DNA from: Polytrichum commune
Taxonomy: Eukaryota; Streptophyta; Polytrichopsida; Polytrichales; Polytrichaceae
Assembly: GCA_950295325.1 (NCBI GenBank)
Contig: OX485805.1
Location: forward strand, 25,347,501-25,411,500
DNA: 64,000 nucleotides
Direction of reading: 5' to 3'
Position 1 is the first letter of the stretch, and each line of letters begins with the position of its first letter. Below are positions 19,938 to 30,612 of this stretch, piece after piece. Position numbers and translations under genes: made by a program. The notes under the pieces were generated by a model. It was given only the letters and a program-made list of their open reading frames with translations. It did not search any database and was not told where the DNA came from.

Positions 19938-20603
19938 TTAGGTGTGCTTTGGGTGCCGTGTGTTAAGTGTGGTGTAAATAAGTTTTCTAAGTGGGCGTAG
20001 TGAGGTTTGAGTGTGGTCGTATTGGGTAGGAAGTATTGTTTTAGTCTTTGTTTGTATTCTTGTGGGAGATCTTTGGTGATGTGAGAGTGGGCCCGGGTTG
20101 GGATGTATGTCGCTACCGAGGAGGATGATTTTGGAGTTATTCCATGTGTAATATTGTGTGGTTTTAGTTTTGGGGGTCTTTAGGTGTAGGTGTGTCATGT
20201 AACATATGTTTCCTATGTACATGATGTTATGGATGATTAAGTGGGGAATTGGGAGGTTCCTTAGTGTTTTATAATGTGTATTGTTGTATGTGATATTTGT
20301 GTCATTATGGTAGTGGGGGTAAGTAGGAGATTTGGTGGTTAGTGGTTGGGTTATGTATGTGTGTGCGTGGGGTTGATTGTTGTTGTGTATGGTTAGTGGG
20401 TGAATTTGAGTGTGTAATATTGTGAGTAGTAGTATGGTTGTGGTAATGTGAATGTTTCTTTTGGTGGGTGGAGTTGTGTATGTGACTATGTATGTAGTAA
20501 ACATGTAGAGTGGTAATGCGAACTCTTTATTATATAAAGAAAAAACCATACAACAAATAAGTAGAAGAGAGCATTGATGGTGTCTTAGTTGGTCACTATT
20601 CAT
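19938..20603 (-). pseudogene. LINE copy 1: N-terminal ORF with a 2A-like motif
   Basis: A 221-codon open frame starts with a Cys/Leu-rich hydrophobic stretch and continues Thr/His/Asn/Ile-rich. At about residues 167-178 it contains LLGSDIHPNPGP. The DIHPNPGP core (20088-20111) matches 2A-like ribosome-skipping motifs reported upstream of the endonuclease in several APE-type LINEs. It lies about 340 bases before the next open frame carrying the endonuclease, which is now in another frame. I infer it once separated a leader peptide from the polyprotein. Whether skipping works here cannot be read from sequence. Confidence 0.6.
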
Positions 20604-20792
20604 TAAATGAGCTATGTCCTTGATGGTGTGTTGTGGAGTTGTTGTGGAAACCCGGGGGGGCTTGGAGGGGGAGAGGGGGGGCGGTAGCGTTGTAGCCGTG
20701 TGGTAGTGGAGGTATAGTGGCTCTTTGAAGTATTTCTGGCGCGGCGATGGAGAGCCCGTTGACTAGTCCTTGCATACGTAAGTTGGATTGTT

Positions 20793-20804
20793 GTGCCTTG
20801 GAGA
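20793..20804. repeat. Target-site duplication of LINE copy 1, 5' side
   Basis: GTGCCTTGGAGA, identical to 1371-1382. Confidence 0.9.
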
Positions 20805-21098
20805 TAAATAGCCTCTAAACAAATATACCTCCGCCGCACGTGGTGCACAAAAATCCTATAGAGTTATTTATATGTCTAGGGTGCATGGAAAAATCAAATG
20901 CTAAGGATGTCACTTATTTGCGCAATATTGCGACCTTGGACAATTTGACCTCAGAGTTCTCATGAGCCCTTAAAGGAATCATGGTCTCAAACTGAAATTC
21001 CATGCACAATTTACAAGAGCCTCGCCAAGTGTATTAACCATATTTTTTTAATGTGTTTGTGGGTTTAAAACCTTCTTTATACTTTGTCTTATATAGGG
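20793..21098. repeat. Segmental duplication, right arm (partner 56264-56572)
   Basis: Sequence from the target duplication onward aligns with 56264-56572 without large gaps, ending near GTCTTATATAGG. It is the continuation of the block at 1-1382. Confidence 0.9.
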
Positions 21099-21784
21099 AG
21101 AAGCACTCATGACCAATTGAGTCATCAATTAAAGTAAACAATTCTTGCAACACTAGAGAGCACCTAAGGAATAGTTTCAAATGTATTTGTTGGGCTTCTA
21201 TGGAGAATCACTTAGACCGAGCAGTGGTAGCTTTGAGCCTTTCAAGAATAAGTTATAATGGTGATTTGTGCAAGCTACACATGCTTGAACAATTCTAAGG
21301 AATACGTCAACATTAACGCTATATATCACGAGAGAAAGATGACGTCGGCTGAGGGGTTACCGTGAATAAGAGAGGGTTCACTCTAGGCTTAGCTTGTCTG
21401 TACATCAACTTGTGCACTATCATGGAATAATCGGTTGGTGTAATGACGTGTTTTGTGCCAAGTCCAAGAGAAAGGGTCTCTATACTCTATTTCCAACTCC
21501 AATTTACATATCGCCCCCTTCAAACATGACCAAACACCATAAATAAATACACCATGAGGTGGCAAGTGCCCTCAACACCACCACCACTACCACACCTAAA
21601 TCTTCAATCACTCGCTATGTTTTCAAGCTTGCACTTCAAATCATAGGCAAGGTGTGAGCTCAAAGGTCTCAAAATTGCAATCTATAGAGTCCAGGTTGGC
21701 TGCCTAGGTTCAAAAGTCAAGGGAGTAAGAATTGGGAGCCAAAGATGGTGTCTAGTATAAAAAGATTTAAAGTAGTTGGGAAGT

Positions 21785-22163
21785 ACACTAAATATGATAT
21801 TTAATGTCAAATGGTACAAACTGTCACTATGGTAACTTTTTGGATGACACTTCTTATGAATAAGTGAACAAGTATTGTCATGTATGATGGATGAGTTCAT
21901 CCATTGGCCTAAACCCCACCTTCTTTTGTCACCAACTTATGATGAAATATTATCATGGATGATTGAAAATTGGATGAAAAATCACTTGGTAATTGACAGT
22001 GTGTGCAACACTGTAAATCTATAACTCCTAAAAATAACTTACGAGGAGTGACAAATAATGTTGGGTCAACATTTAGTGTTGGTGACACTATACCGCACTT
22101 TTGCAATTAGTGTCAAGCAAGACAACTAGAATTAGTGACACTACATATTATCATATTTAGTGT
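21785..22163. mobile_element. MITE, ACACTAAAT family, 379 bp
   Basis: The left end is ACACTAAATATGATATTTA and the right end, reversed, is ACACTAAATATGATAATATG. No coding sequence. Related copies lie at 29438-29808, 39953-40291, 41772-42130, 52753-53150 and, partially, 63655-63880. Confidence 0.75.
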
Positions 22164-22945
22164 AGTTCTACAAGGTGCCATGCATGTTCATGAACAATGA
22201 GACAGATATGAGCTTGAAGGAGAGAAAGCCACTTGTCCAATGCCTAGCAATACATTAATATTTGAGATGTCGTGATTGACATAACCTGTTATTTCTCTTC
22301 CCAAGGCATTGGCCAATTTTTAACATTATTCCCTTTACCTCCCCCCTTACTACCTTCATCTGGCCTTTGATTGAGTTTTCCCTTTCCTTCTCCTACACTC
22401 TTACATCTCCCACCCCATTGACAATGTCATCATGTGGGGCCAAGTGGGGTGGTTGGAAGGTTTCATTTGGTTCTATACCCATGCGATTTGACTAGTATTA
22501 TGATTATGATACCAATTTTGTTAGCTTATAATACATGCATTGATGTTATTTGTTGATTACTTGCATTCATAAGTATGCCAATACATTAGTACTACAAACG
22601 CACCATTAGTGTGATTGTGTGCCCTTTGTATTGTTCTAAACATAATGTGCAATTTGCATAATTTATTATTGTGCATCAACATGTGTTAGGTCCAGGTAAA
22701 GTGAACCTAATACGATACCTATCTTAAATCAAACACTTATGTTTTGAATGATGTGTGGTTAGTTATCAATCTTATAAAACACACGCATTCAAAAATGGGA
22801 CTGTATGCTAAATGTTGATTAACTATCATAAGTTAAATAGGTGGCATAATTAAGGAAAACTAGATGAGCACTTAACAAGAAGCAAGTTCTTCACTTTGAC
22901 TGAGAATAAAATATGCATATGACCTCCATTTTCATTTAAAGAAAA

Positions 22946-23527
22946 TAGAAGAAGAAGAACTCCGGTCTCCATAGGAGGCCGGAGTGAATAAAGTGTCTCT
23001 TCGTAGAACATCCTAGGTTGTGCCTTACGGCAATAGCTTTGGATGTCAAACTACTTCGCCTTTGCAGGACGTATACACTATATTTAGTAACCAGAAGACA
23101 ATTCCGGTAGTCGGTTAGCATATGTGGGCCCTGTTTTGGTTAGTTTAATGGGAGGCCGGGGGTTCTAGTGGGTTGGTAGTTGATTTATTTATGAGAGGTT
23201 TTGGAGATCATTGATAGTTTGTCGGTTTTCTAGCCTTCGTTTGTGGACTAATATGGAGTGTGCATATTGCGTGGCAATTATGTTAATTTGTTTAAATGTG
23301 TCTTTTATTTTTGTGATAGGGAGTTTGAGTGTTGTTTCTAGTTTTTTCATTGATGGGATGTGTGTAATGCTTCTTGCTCCTGCGACTAATACTATGAGTG
23401 GGGCTACGTTCCAACCCTTTGCTATGATGTTGTCGATGAGTGGTTGGTAGTTTGTAATTTTTCTATTGAGGGTTTCGGCGGCAAATCTATCATTACAGTA
23501 TGTAAATTCTATGAATTGTATGGTGAA
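22946..23527 (-). mobile_element. 5'-truncated LINE fragment (RLE domain and 3' end)
   Basis: The minus strand encodes a diverged version of the LINE C-terminus: QFIEFTYCNDRF, then ITNYQPL, LIVLVAGARSITHIPSMKKL and HKRRLENRQ, matching the segment at 1535-2118. The element is flanked by 10-bp direct repeats TTAAAGAAAA (22936-22945, 23528-23537) and ends in a (TTC)n tail. The paralogous block at about 30360-30385 lacks it, giving an empty site. It comes from a related but distinct subfamily, since identity to the copies at 1535 and 35236 is only moderate. Confidence 0.82.
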
Positions 23528-23772
23528 TTAAAGAAAACACATTTGACTTGAGTGTTTTGAGGCTTTCAGGGCTTATGTGAGAGCATTGAAGGTGTTTGGA
23601 CTCCAAGAGCATCAAAAAGACATTATTGCGGATGCGGTTTGGATTCACTAATCGTCACATAATTAACAACCAATATGAGATGTGGACAAGTCATATAATC
23701 ATCTCATAGATTTAAAACCTTATAACAAATCCAAATCATCCATAACATTACGCAAGGTCCTTTAGTTCTTTT

Positions 23773-25210
23773 GCAATTAACATTCGAGCAACCAATTTAC
23801 CCTAAGTTACTATAGTATTCCTTCCAACCAATCAAACAAAGCAAAACCAGAATATTGGAAGAAAACAACATGTTAGTCAAGAATTTCTTGAAAATTGATC
23901 CTAAGACTGGTGTCATCCAATCCCACTGAAATATTGCTTGATTCAAGCTTGATATTATATGTTTTGTACAAATTGATGTAATATTGAGAAATTCAAAATC
24001 AGCCTGCTGAAATTAGTGTAGGCCAAAAACTAGTGTAATTAACTATGCTCATGATGAACTGTAAAGTAACCTACAGGGTATTGATTAAGGTATCCTACTC
24101 GGTTATTTCTCTTAATGAGACCCTATATTTGAGTGGTGTGTGGTTAGATGTGGATCAAAGAACGGACACCAAACAGACATGTGGTCAAAAGAGATTGGAC
24201 TACGTCCTCAAAAAGTGTTGGCCTCGATAGTCAACATAATTGAGAGGACCTCCACGATCATTAAAATTATGACGAAAATGGCTAAGCATACGATTTGGAT
24301 TTGCTAATAATCATCTCGCACTAATTGCGCGTTTCATATCCTACGAGAAGCGGGTGCAGAGCTAAAAGCGTCCATTCAAGGCCCGCGCACCTTACATAGT
24401 GTTCGCAAGTGCAATTCTCTGAATGCCAAAGCAGCTGGACAGGCGAATATATCTCTTGTAAGGTCTAAAAATATAAGCACAGAGTAATTTGCACACTTTG
24501 GCGGGAGAAAGAAAAACCTGGAGAATCCTGAGCTTCAGCTAAAGAGTGGGCCAAGCACCGGGACGAAGCCAATGCACATTCCCGCTCAAAAAAATAGCAG
24601 CCACGTTGCACGACTCGCATCATCATGTGCGCCATCGTCACTCCCTCGAACAATCGACAATCTCTCCACTCGTGTAGCAATGCTCCACATACATCACAGA
24701 TCCTTCAGGAAACTCTCAACCCAAAAGCATATGCTGGGGATTGATTTTGTAAGATTCCACATCGCAGTGATACGTTTCACCAGCATCCAGATGCGAGCAG
24801 AGTAATGGAAGTATTGCTTGTTGTGACCAAAAACTCGAAAGCAAGATCACGGTAGAAAACCGATTGAGCTCTGTCTACATTGTTTTGCAACGCCTACTGA
24901 TACGATCGAGAGGCGTCCCGTATTCGAGTGTAGAACCTCGCCGATTGAGATTCGGTGACGAGCTTCGTCAGAATTAGGGCTTCAGGAGAGACAGGGTGAT
25001 AACCCCTAAGCCCTGGAGTAACTCCACCCAGCCCCGCTATGTGCCACTCTAAGCACTGAATATGGCTTGGATATACCGTGGAGGGTGCCGGGTCACCACC
25101 AATGTACCGAGGTAACTTGGGCGGTCTAGTAAAAACAAGACCACATAGGTTTGTGGGTACTTCAATAATAGAGTTATCTGTAAAGTAAAGCAGATTATAC
25201 CATGGGTTTA
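23773..25210. other. Intergenic, no gene recognised
   Basis: No recognisable coding sequence. A 119-codon open frame at 25253-24894 (minus) has no motif I know and overlaps the pogo-like terminus. Confidence 0.4.
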
Positions 25211-25770
25211 CAGTAATCTCTCGCTTAAGTAGTATGCAACCGTTTAAGTACATATCCCGGTGAAGTGTGTAATTTTGTTAACAAAAATCAAGGTTCATAC
25301 TATTGTTTGAACATGTAGAGGCATATTCTGCGAATGCATGAATTCTTTACGCATGACATTCAATGTCAATTTGTTAACGTTTCACTGAAACGTCTCAAAC
25401 GATCGTTGCAGTTCATCATACATATGTTTGACAGCTTCCGTTTGAACATTGGAGTAAAACAATCGGCCGTTGATGTCAAGGACAATGTTGTGTAAAGCTT
25501 CAAAGCCTTTAAAATCCATATTACCTTTAGATTGAGCAAATGTTTGGATAGGCTCTCGCAACAAATGATTTGTTGTAATATGTATGATTGTTCCAGACTT
25601 TCCAGATGGCGTGTTCGCTGACTTCAAACTCCCGCGCCCAGCGCCTGCTTGCTTGACACGTTTGGCTTGCTCAACTTTGCAATGATTTCACATCGTTGGG
25701 CTTCGGTCAAGCGGGTTGCCTCAAGTTTCATCCGTTTCCCGTTGCGATTCATCAAATCAAAGGGTCTAGA
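25211..25770 (-). pseudogene. Pogo/Tigger-like transposase N-terminal fragment
   Basis: On the minus strand near 25760-25590 the frame reads KLEATRLTEAQRCEIIAKLS and, after a one-base insertion in the QAL-REFEVSEHAIWKVW segment, continues. This is the look of a psq/CENP-B type helix-turn-helix of Tc1/mariner (pogo) transposases. The frame 25627-25382 (ALHNIVLDINGRLFYSN...) follows. At 25211 CAGTAATCTCTCGCTTAAG next to TA resembles a pogo-type terminus. The DDE catalytic part and the other end are missing. I infer a deleted, frameshifted element. Confidence 0.4.
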
Positions 25771-28383
25771 AAGCGATATGAGTAAAGTACGCACCTATCA
25801 ACTAAGTGTACCAGTCCGGTTATTTTAAAGAAATTAATATGGGCGGACATTAAATACCCCCCTCACAAACTTTTGGGGGTGTCAGATCCGGGTTGGGGCA
25901 ACCCTCTAAAGAAATTTCTTAACCCAGCCAAAAATTGTTGGCCATCCCGCCTAATCTCGAAAAAAACATTGCCCTTGCATTTTTTAAGGTTGCTTGACTA
26001 CAGATCCCATATTGAATGCACTTCACCTTCAAGGTCTAAAATCCAATATATATATGCACTTCCAATTATTAAATAAGCAATTGATTGGGATTTCATTCCA
26101 GAAGTGAAACCATCAATCAAGCACGTAATTAACTTGGAGGTCAAAAACATTACAAAATCCTCATTAATATCGAGGTTATAATTTTGTGACTTACCATTTA
26201 AAATTATCTTTGTCTTTCTAATTATAGATTAGTACAATTGTTCATAAGATGACCAAAATGAAACAATGAGGATAGAATATACAACATATAACAAAAAAAA
26301 TTATATAGAAAAAAAATTATTTTTTAGATAATATAATATGAGGTATAAATAAATGGTATGTTATTTGGCATTAGACTTGTGGGACAACGTTATGGATGGG
26401 GTATACTCAAAAAATCATAAGATTTTTATTATAGCCTATCTGAATTATTGTAATATTTTATCCTCATCACATATTGTATAATCTTTAAAATCACATTATG
26501 TATATTTATTTATTATTATTATTATTGAATTGAATTGATTTTTGAGTTCACCAATCTACCATAAGGTGATGTATATTATTTTGACATATCACAAATGTTT
26601 GAGCAATCAAACCCGTGCAAAACAAATGAATTATGAACAAAAAAAAAATTGTCTATGACAACACGTCATAACTATATGTTGCACATGGTGATATCTTGCG
26701 ATATTTATCAAAATAATCATGTGGAATTCAAATTCACATCATGGCCTTGGAAACAGTTCATCGGAGGTTAGAAAACAGGCTTAGAGCATCCAATTGCCCC
26801 CTGCCAACTCATTGATATTTACAAAATATCTAGTAATTCACAATAGCTATAACTGAGAAAATAGGTCTTACATGCCAACTCGGAGGTGTTTTGCTAAAGT
26901 AAGCTCCATCCGAGCTTCTTGGTGGACTCATCTGATTTTTGTTACCAGATGACTTTACTTGAGTGCCACGAATACCCAGCCCATTTGAACCTTGTGCATT
27001 CGAGGTTAAAGTTGGGTTACATACACCTCCCAACACACTAACTTTACATCACTTACACTAAGTTCAAAAGTTACTATGGGTAAATATCCACCGTTGTTTA
27101 TCTAGCGAAAGGAGGTCCTTATGACCTCACTCTCTTAATATAGAGTTACAGATGTCATAGATACATATGTCTTGATCTATGCTGGATATTCCTTAGTTGA
27201 GATTAACCTAACCCTAAAGTAACTTTGCTTTGGGTTTAGCATAAGTTACCGATTTGGTTCGTTTATGGTTAAGGCTATACATAGTATATATATATATAGC
27301 TGACTTTTCAAAACTTTTACGAAGTTTGAACTTCCTCTTTTCAGAGGTTAAATCCTTCAATTTCTTCCTCTTTGCAATACAAGGATGGGTGGGTGGGAAC
27401 ATCCACAACACTCTCTCTATGTTTCTTGCATCTTCCTATTTGATAGTATAGTACCACATTGCATAATAGAGTCATTTGCCTCATGTCTCATAGTATGTGT
27501 TGTACTACATATATAGACCTTGCATACCTAGTTTGCCTTGCAAGAATACATACCTTATTTGGATTTTTTGCTATCATATGGTATTCATCTCCCAATGTTT
27601 GATTTTAACTATCCCATGCTTTGGAAGCTAATTGCCAACCTTCTTGCCTCTCTATCAAGTACGTCTAACTAGATCACCACATGTATGTTGTACTTACTAA
27701 GGAGATGTACCTAGTAACCTTAACCAATATTTGTGCATAAAATGTCATTATCATAATACATCACTACATTGACTGTGTGAAGGGCCCTCACATGTGCTAA
27801 TGCAACCAACCAACAAACAATTGAGGATTAGTTACGTACACGAGGTAAATAATAGTAGGACCTAGTTGTTATCCATGTCGCACACACTTAGTTCATTTCA
27901 AATGCACCAAAATATTTCAACATACAACACTCATTGTAAAACAACATATGAATGTTCAAACCTGTTCTTTGCCCATGATTGGGTTACTCCAAGTAGAAAA
28001 CTCCTCTTGGTGATGAACCCTAGTTTGGTCCCAAAATAGGATTATCTCTAATATTTTGTCTTCAAAACTCAAATGAAAATGAGGTTCGGCTCAAATGTAC
28101 TAGAAACCGGTATTGACACGTTAGGGTGTGGACTTGTCATGGTGTAGTCCTCTTGTACTTGTGATGTTGCCGTGACCTCCACTATGTACTTCCGGAGTCA
28201 CATCGGCAAGGTTGAGTACGTTAAGCACGACTCGATTGGCTCGGACCCATGGTCTAAACCATGTGGCACCTTATGTCCCATGTGAGCTCGTGGGTACGCC
28301 CTTGTACTATGGGGCTTGGGATATTAAAAATCTATTTTTTTGGTTATTACAAGGGCAACAACCTTTTGAGTCCTTTCAACCAC
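25771..28383. other. AT-rich intergenic stretch, no gene recognised
   Basis: No coding sequence or RNA gene is recognisable. It holds ATT trinucleotide runs near 26510, a TA run near 27285, and short unrecognised open frames without motifs. Confidence 0.4.
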
Positions 28384-28975
28384 TAATCATCGTCAAGTTA
28401 AAAAATTCTTTGCAACCTTGGAGAGCATGTGAGAAATAATTTCAAATATATTTGTTGGGGTTGTATGAGTAAAAACTTAGACCAAGTTGTGCTAGCTTTG
28501 AGCCTTTAAGATATGAATGATGTTGGTGATTTGTGCAAACTACACATGATTGAACAATTCTAACAAATACGTCAACTGAAACCCTTAATATCACGAGAGA
28601 AAGATGACGTCGGCCTAGGGGATGCCGTGAATGAGAGAGGGTTCACCCTAGGCCTAGCTTGTATGTACATCAGCTTGTGCACTATCAAATTATAGTCGGT
28701 TGGTGTTATGACGTCTTTTGTGCCAAGTCCAAGAGAATGGGTCCCTATACTCTACATCCAACTCCAATTTACATCTCGCCCCCTTCAAACATGACCAAAC
28801 ACCATAAACAAATACACCATGAGGTGGCAAGTGCCCTCAACACCACCACCACCGCCACACCCAAATCTTCAGTCACTCGCTATGTTTTCAAGCTTGCACT
28901 TCAAATCATAGGCAAGGTGTGAGCTCAAAGATCTCAAAATTGCAATCTATAGAGTCCAGGCTTGCTTCCTAGGTT

Positions 28976-29317
28976 CTCGGGGGGGGGGGGGGCAGTGTGT
29001 TAAAAAGTTAAGGATATAGGTGCGAACAACCACTATTTTATAGGGGGTATTACTTTCAATTCTCTTTTTTTTTTCACATGCTATCATTATATAAATTTCT
29101 ACTTTGGGTTAATAGAAAAATGGCTTGCATTACTTATAATTCCAAATTACCTATTATTCCATACCCTATAGTACTTTAAAGATGTCCAGTGCCATATTTG
29201 ATACCCTATATTACTCTTAAGTCCATTTATAATTTTTAGCCCCCATGTTTTTAAAATACCCTATCATTTGTTCGCACGTATATTGCTACTCCAACCAATG
29301 ACTACCCCCCCCCCGAG
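28976..29317. mobile_element. MITE with poly-G terminal inverted repeats, 342 bp
   Basis: The ends are CTCGGGGG... and ...CCCCCGAG, flanked by an 8-bp direct repeat CCTAGGTT (28968-28975 and 29318-29325). Terminal runs of 13 G and 10 C lead into inverted repeats sharing GTGCGAACAA. Block A has a single copy of the target at the matching site. The 8-bp duplication suggests hAT-type mobilisation. No coding sequence. Confidence 0.82.
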
Positions 29318-29437
29318 CCTAGGTTCAAGAGTCGAGGGAGTAAGAATGGTCTTGGAATGGTCATTGTATTCAAAGGGGTAAGAATTGGGAGCCAAACATG
29401 GTGTCTAGAACAAAAAGATTTAAAGTAGCTGGGAATG

Positions 29438-29808
29438 ACACTAAATATGAGATTTAGTGTCATACGGTATTTAATATCACTATGACAACTTTTCATATGA
29501 CATTTCTTATGAATAAGTGAACAAGTATTGTCATGGATGATGGATGAGTTCATCCATTGGCCAAAACCCTATCTTCTTTTGTCAGCAACTTATGATGAAA
29601 TATTATCATGGAGGATTGAAAATTGGATGAAAAATCACTGGATAACTACTAGTATCTGCAACACTGTAAATCCATAACTCCTAAAAAACATTACAAGGAG
29701 TGACAAATAATGTTTGGTCAACATTTAGTGTTGGTGACACTATACCGCGGTTTTACAATTAGTATCAAGCAATACAACTAGAATTAGTGATACTAAATAT
29801 CATATGTA
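29438..29808. mobile_element. MITE, ACACTAAAT family
   Basis: Orthologous in position to the copy at 21785-22163 within the duplicated block, so it was present before the duplication. Its right end has diverged. Confidence 0.7.
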
Positions 29809-30612
29809 GTTCTGTAAGATGCCATGCATGTTCATGAACAATGAGAAAGATATGAAAGAGATGGCATTGTGCACAGAAGGTGCAAAGGATATATATATAT
29901 ATATATTTTGACTAGCATTATGATTTTGATGCCAATTTTCTTAGCTTATAATACCGGTATTGATGTTATTTGTTGATTACATGCATTCATAAGTAAACCA
30001 ATGCGATACTAGTATGAACGCACGATTATTGTGATTGTGTGCCATGTGTATTGTTCTAAACATAATGTGCAGTTTGCATACATTATTATCGTGCATCAAC
30101 ATGTGTTAGGTCTAGGTAAAATGAACCTAATACGATACATATCTTAAATCAAACACTTATGTGTTTGAATGATGTGTGGTTAGTTATCAATCTTATAAAA
30201 CACATAAAAAACACACGCATTCAAAAATGGGATTGTATGCTAAATGTTGATTAACTATCATAAGTTAAATAGGTGGCATAATTAAGGAGAAATATATGAA
30301 CACTTAACAAGAAGCAAACTCTTCACTTTGACTGTGAATAAAATATGCATATGACCTCCATTTTCATATAAAAAAAAACCATATGACTTGAGTGTTTTGA
30401 GTCTTCAAGGGCTTATGTGAGAGCATTGAAGGTGTTTAGACTCCAAGAACATCAAATAGACATTATTGCGGATGCGGTTTGAATTCACTAATCGTCACAT
30501 AATTAACAACCAATATGAGATGTGGACAAGTCATATAATCATCTCATAGATTTTTAAACCTCATAACAAATCCAAATCATCCATAACATTACGCAAGGTC
30601 CTTTAGTTGTTC

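Larger units (their letters stand above)
1383..20792 (-). mobile_element. Dualen/RandI-like non-LTR retrotransposon, copy 1, split by a MULE
   Basis: The element runs on the minus strand from 20792 (5' end) to 1383 (3' end). It is about 7.7 kb once the 11.67-kb MULE is removed. In reading order it encodes an N-terminal ORF with a 2A-like motif, an APE-type endonuclease, a reverse transcriptase, RNase H, a CCHC knuckle and a C-terminal PD-(D/E)XK-like endonuclease. The 3' end is a pyrimidine tail of TTTTTC-type units just before the 12-bp target duplication, shared with the copy ending near 36000. Dual endonucleases with RNase H are the hallmark of the Dualen/RandI clade described from Chlamydomonas. 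Frameshifts and in-frame stops make this copy non-autonomous. The family assignment is from architecture and motifs, not a tree. Confidence 0.85.
21120..23772. repeat. Segmental duplication block A (partner 28384-30612)
   Basis: This block aligns in the same orientation with 28384-30612. Large differences are a LINE tail fragment present only here (22946-23527), a poly-G MITE only in the partner (28976-29317), and about 270 bp near 22215-22490 missing from the partner. Both carry the ACACTAAAT MITE at the same place. Partial copies of its first part lie at about 50058-50355 and 61500-62092. No gene is recognised. Confidence 0.88.
28384..30612. repeat. Segmental duplication block B (partner 21120-23772)
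   Basis: Colinear with block A apart from the indels listed there. It includes a TA-microsatellite at about 29890-29907 and the empty site for the LINE fragment near 30360-30385. A 43-codon frame starting MTKHHKQIHHEVASALN is nearly identical in both blocks, but one codon in block A is a stop. Confidence 0.88.

Noticed and set aside
1383-20792. Reading the LINE as a host gene with introns
   Set aside because: Target duplication, 3' pyrimidine tail, further copies and an empty site show a retrotransposon; frame breaks lack splice signals.
20612-20848. Proline/arginine-rich frame at the LINE 5' end
   Set aside because: It crosses the LINE boundary and target duplication, so it cannot be an ancestral gene of either.
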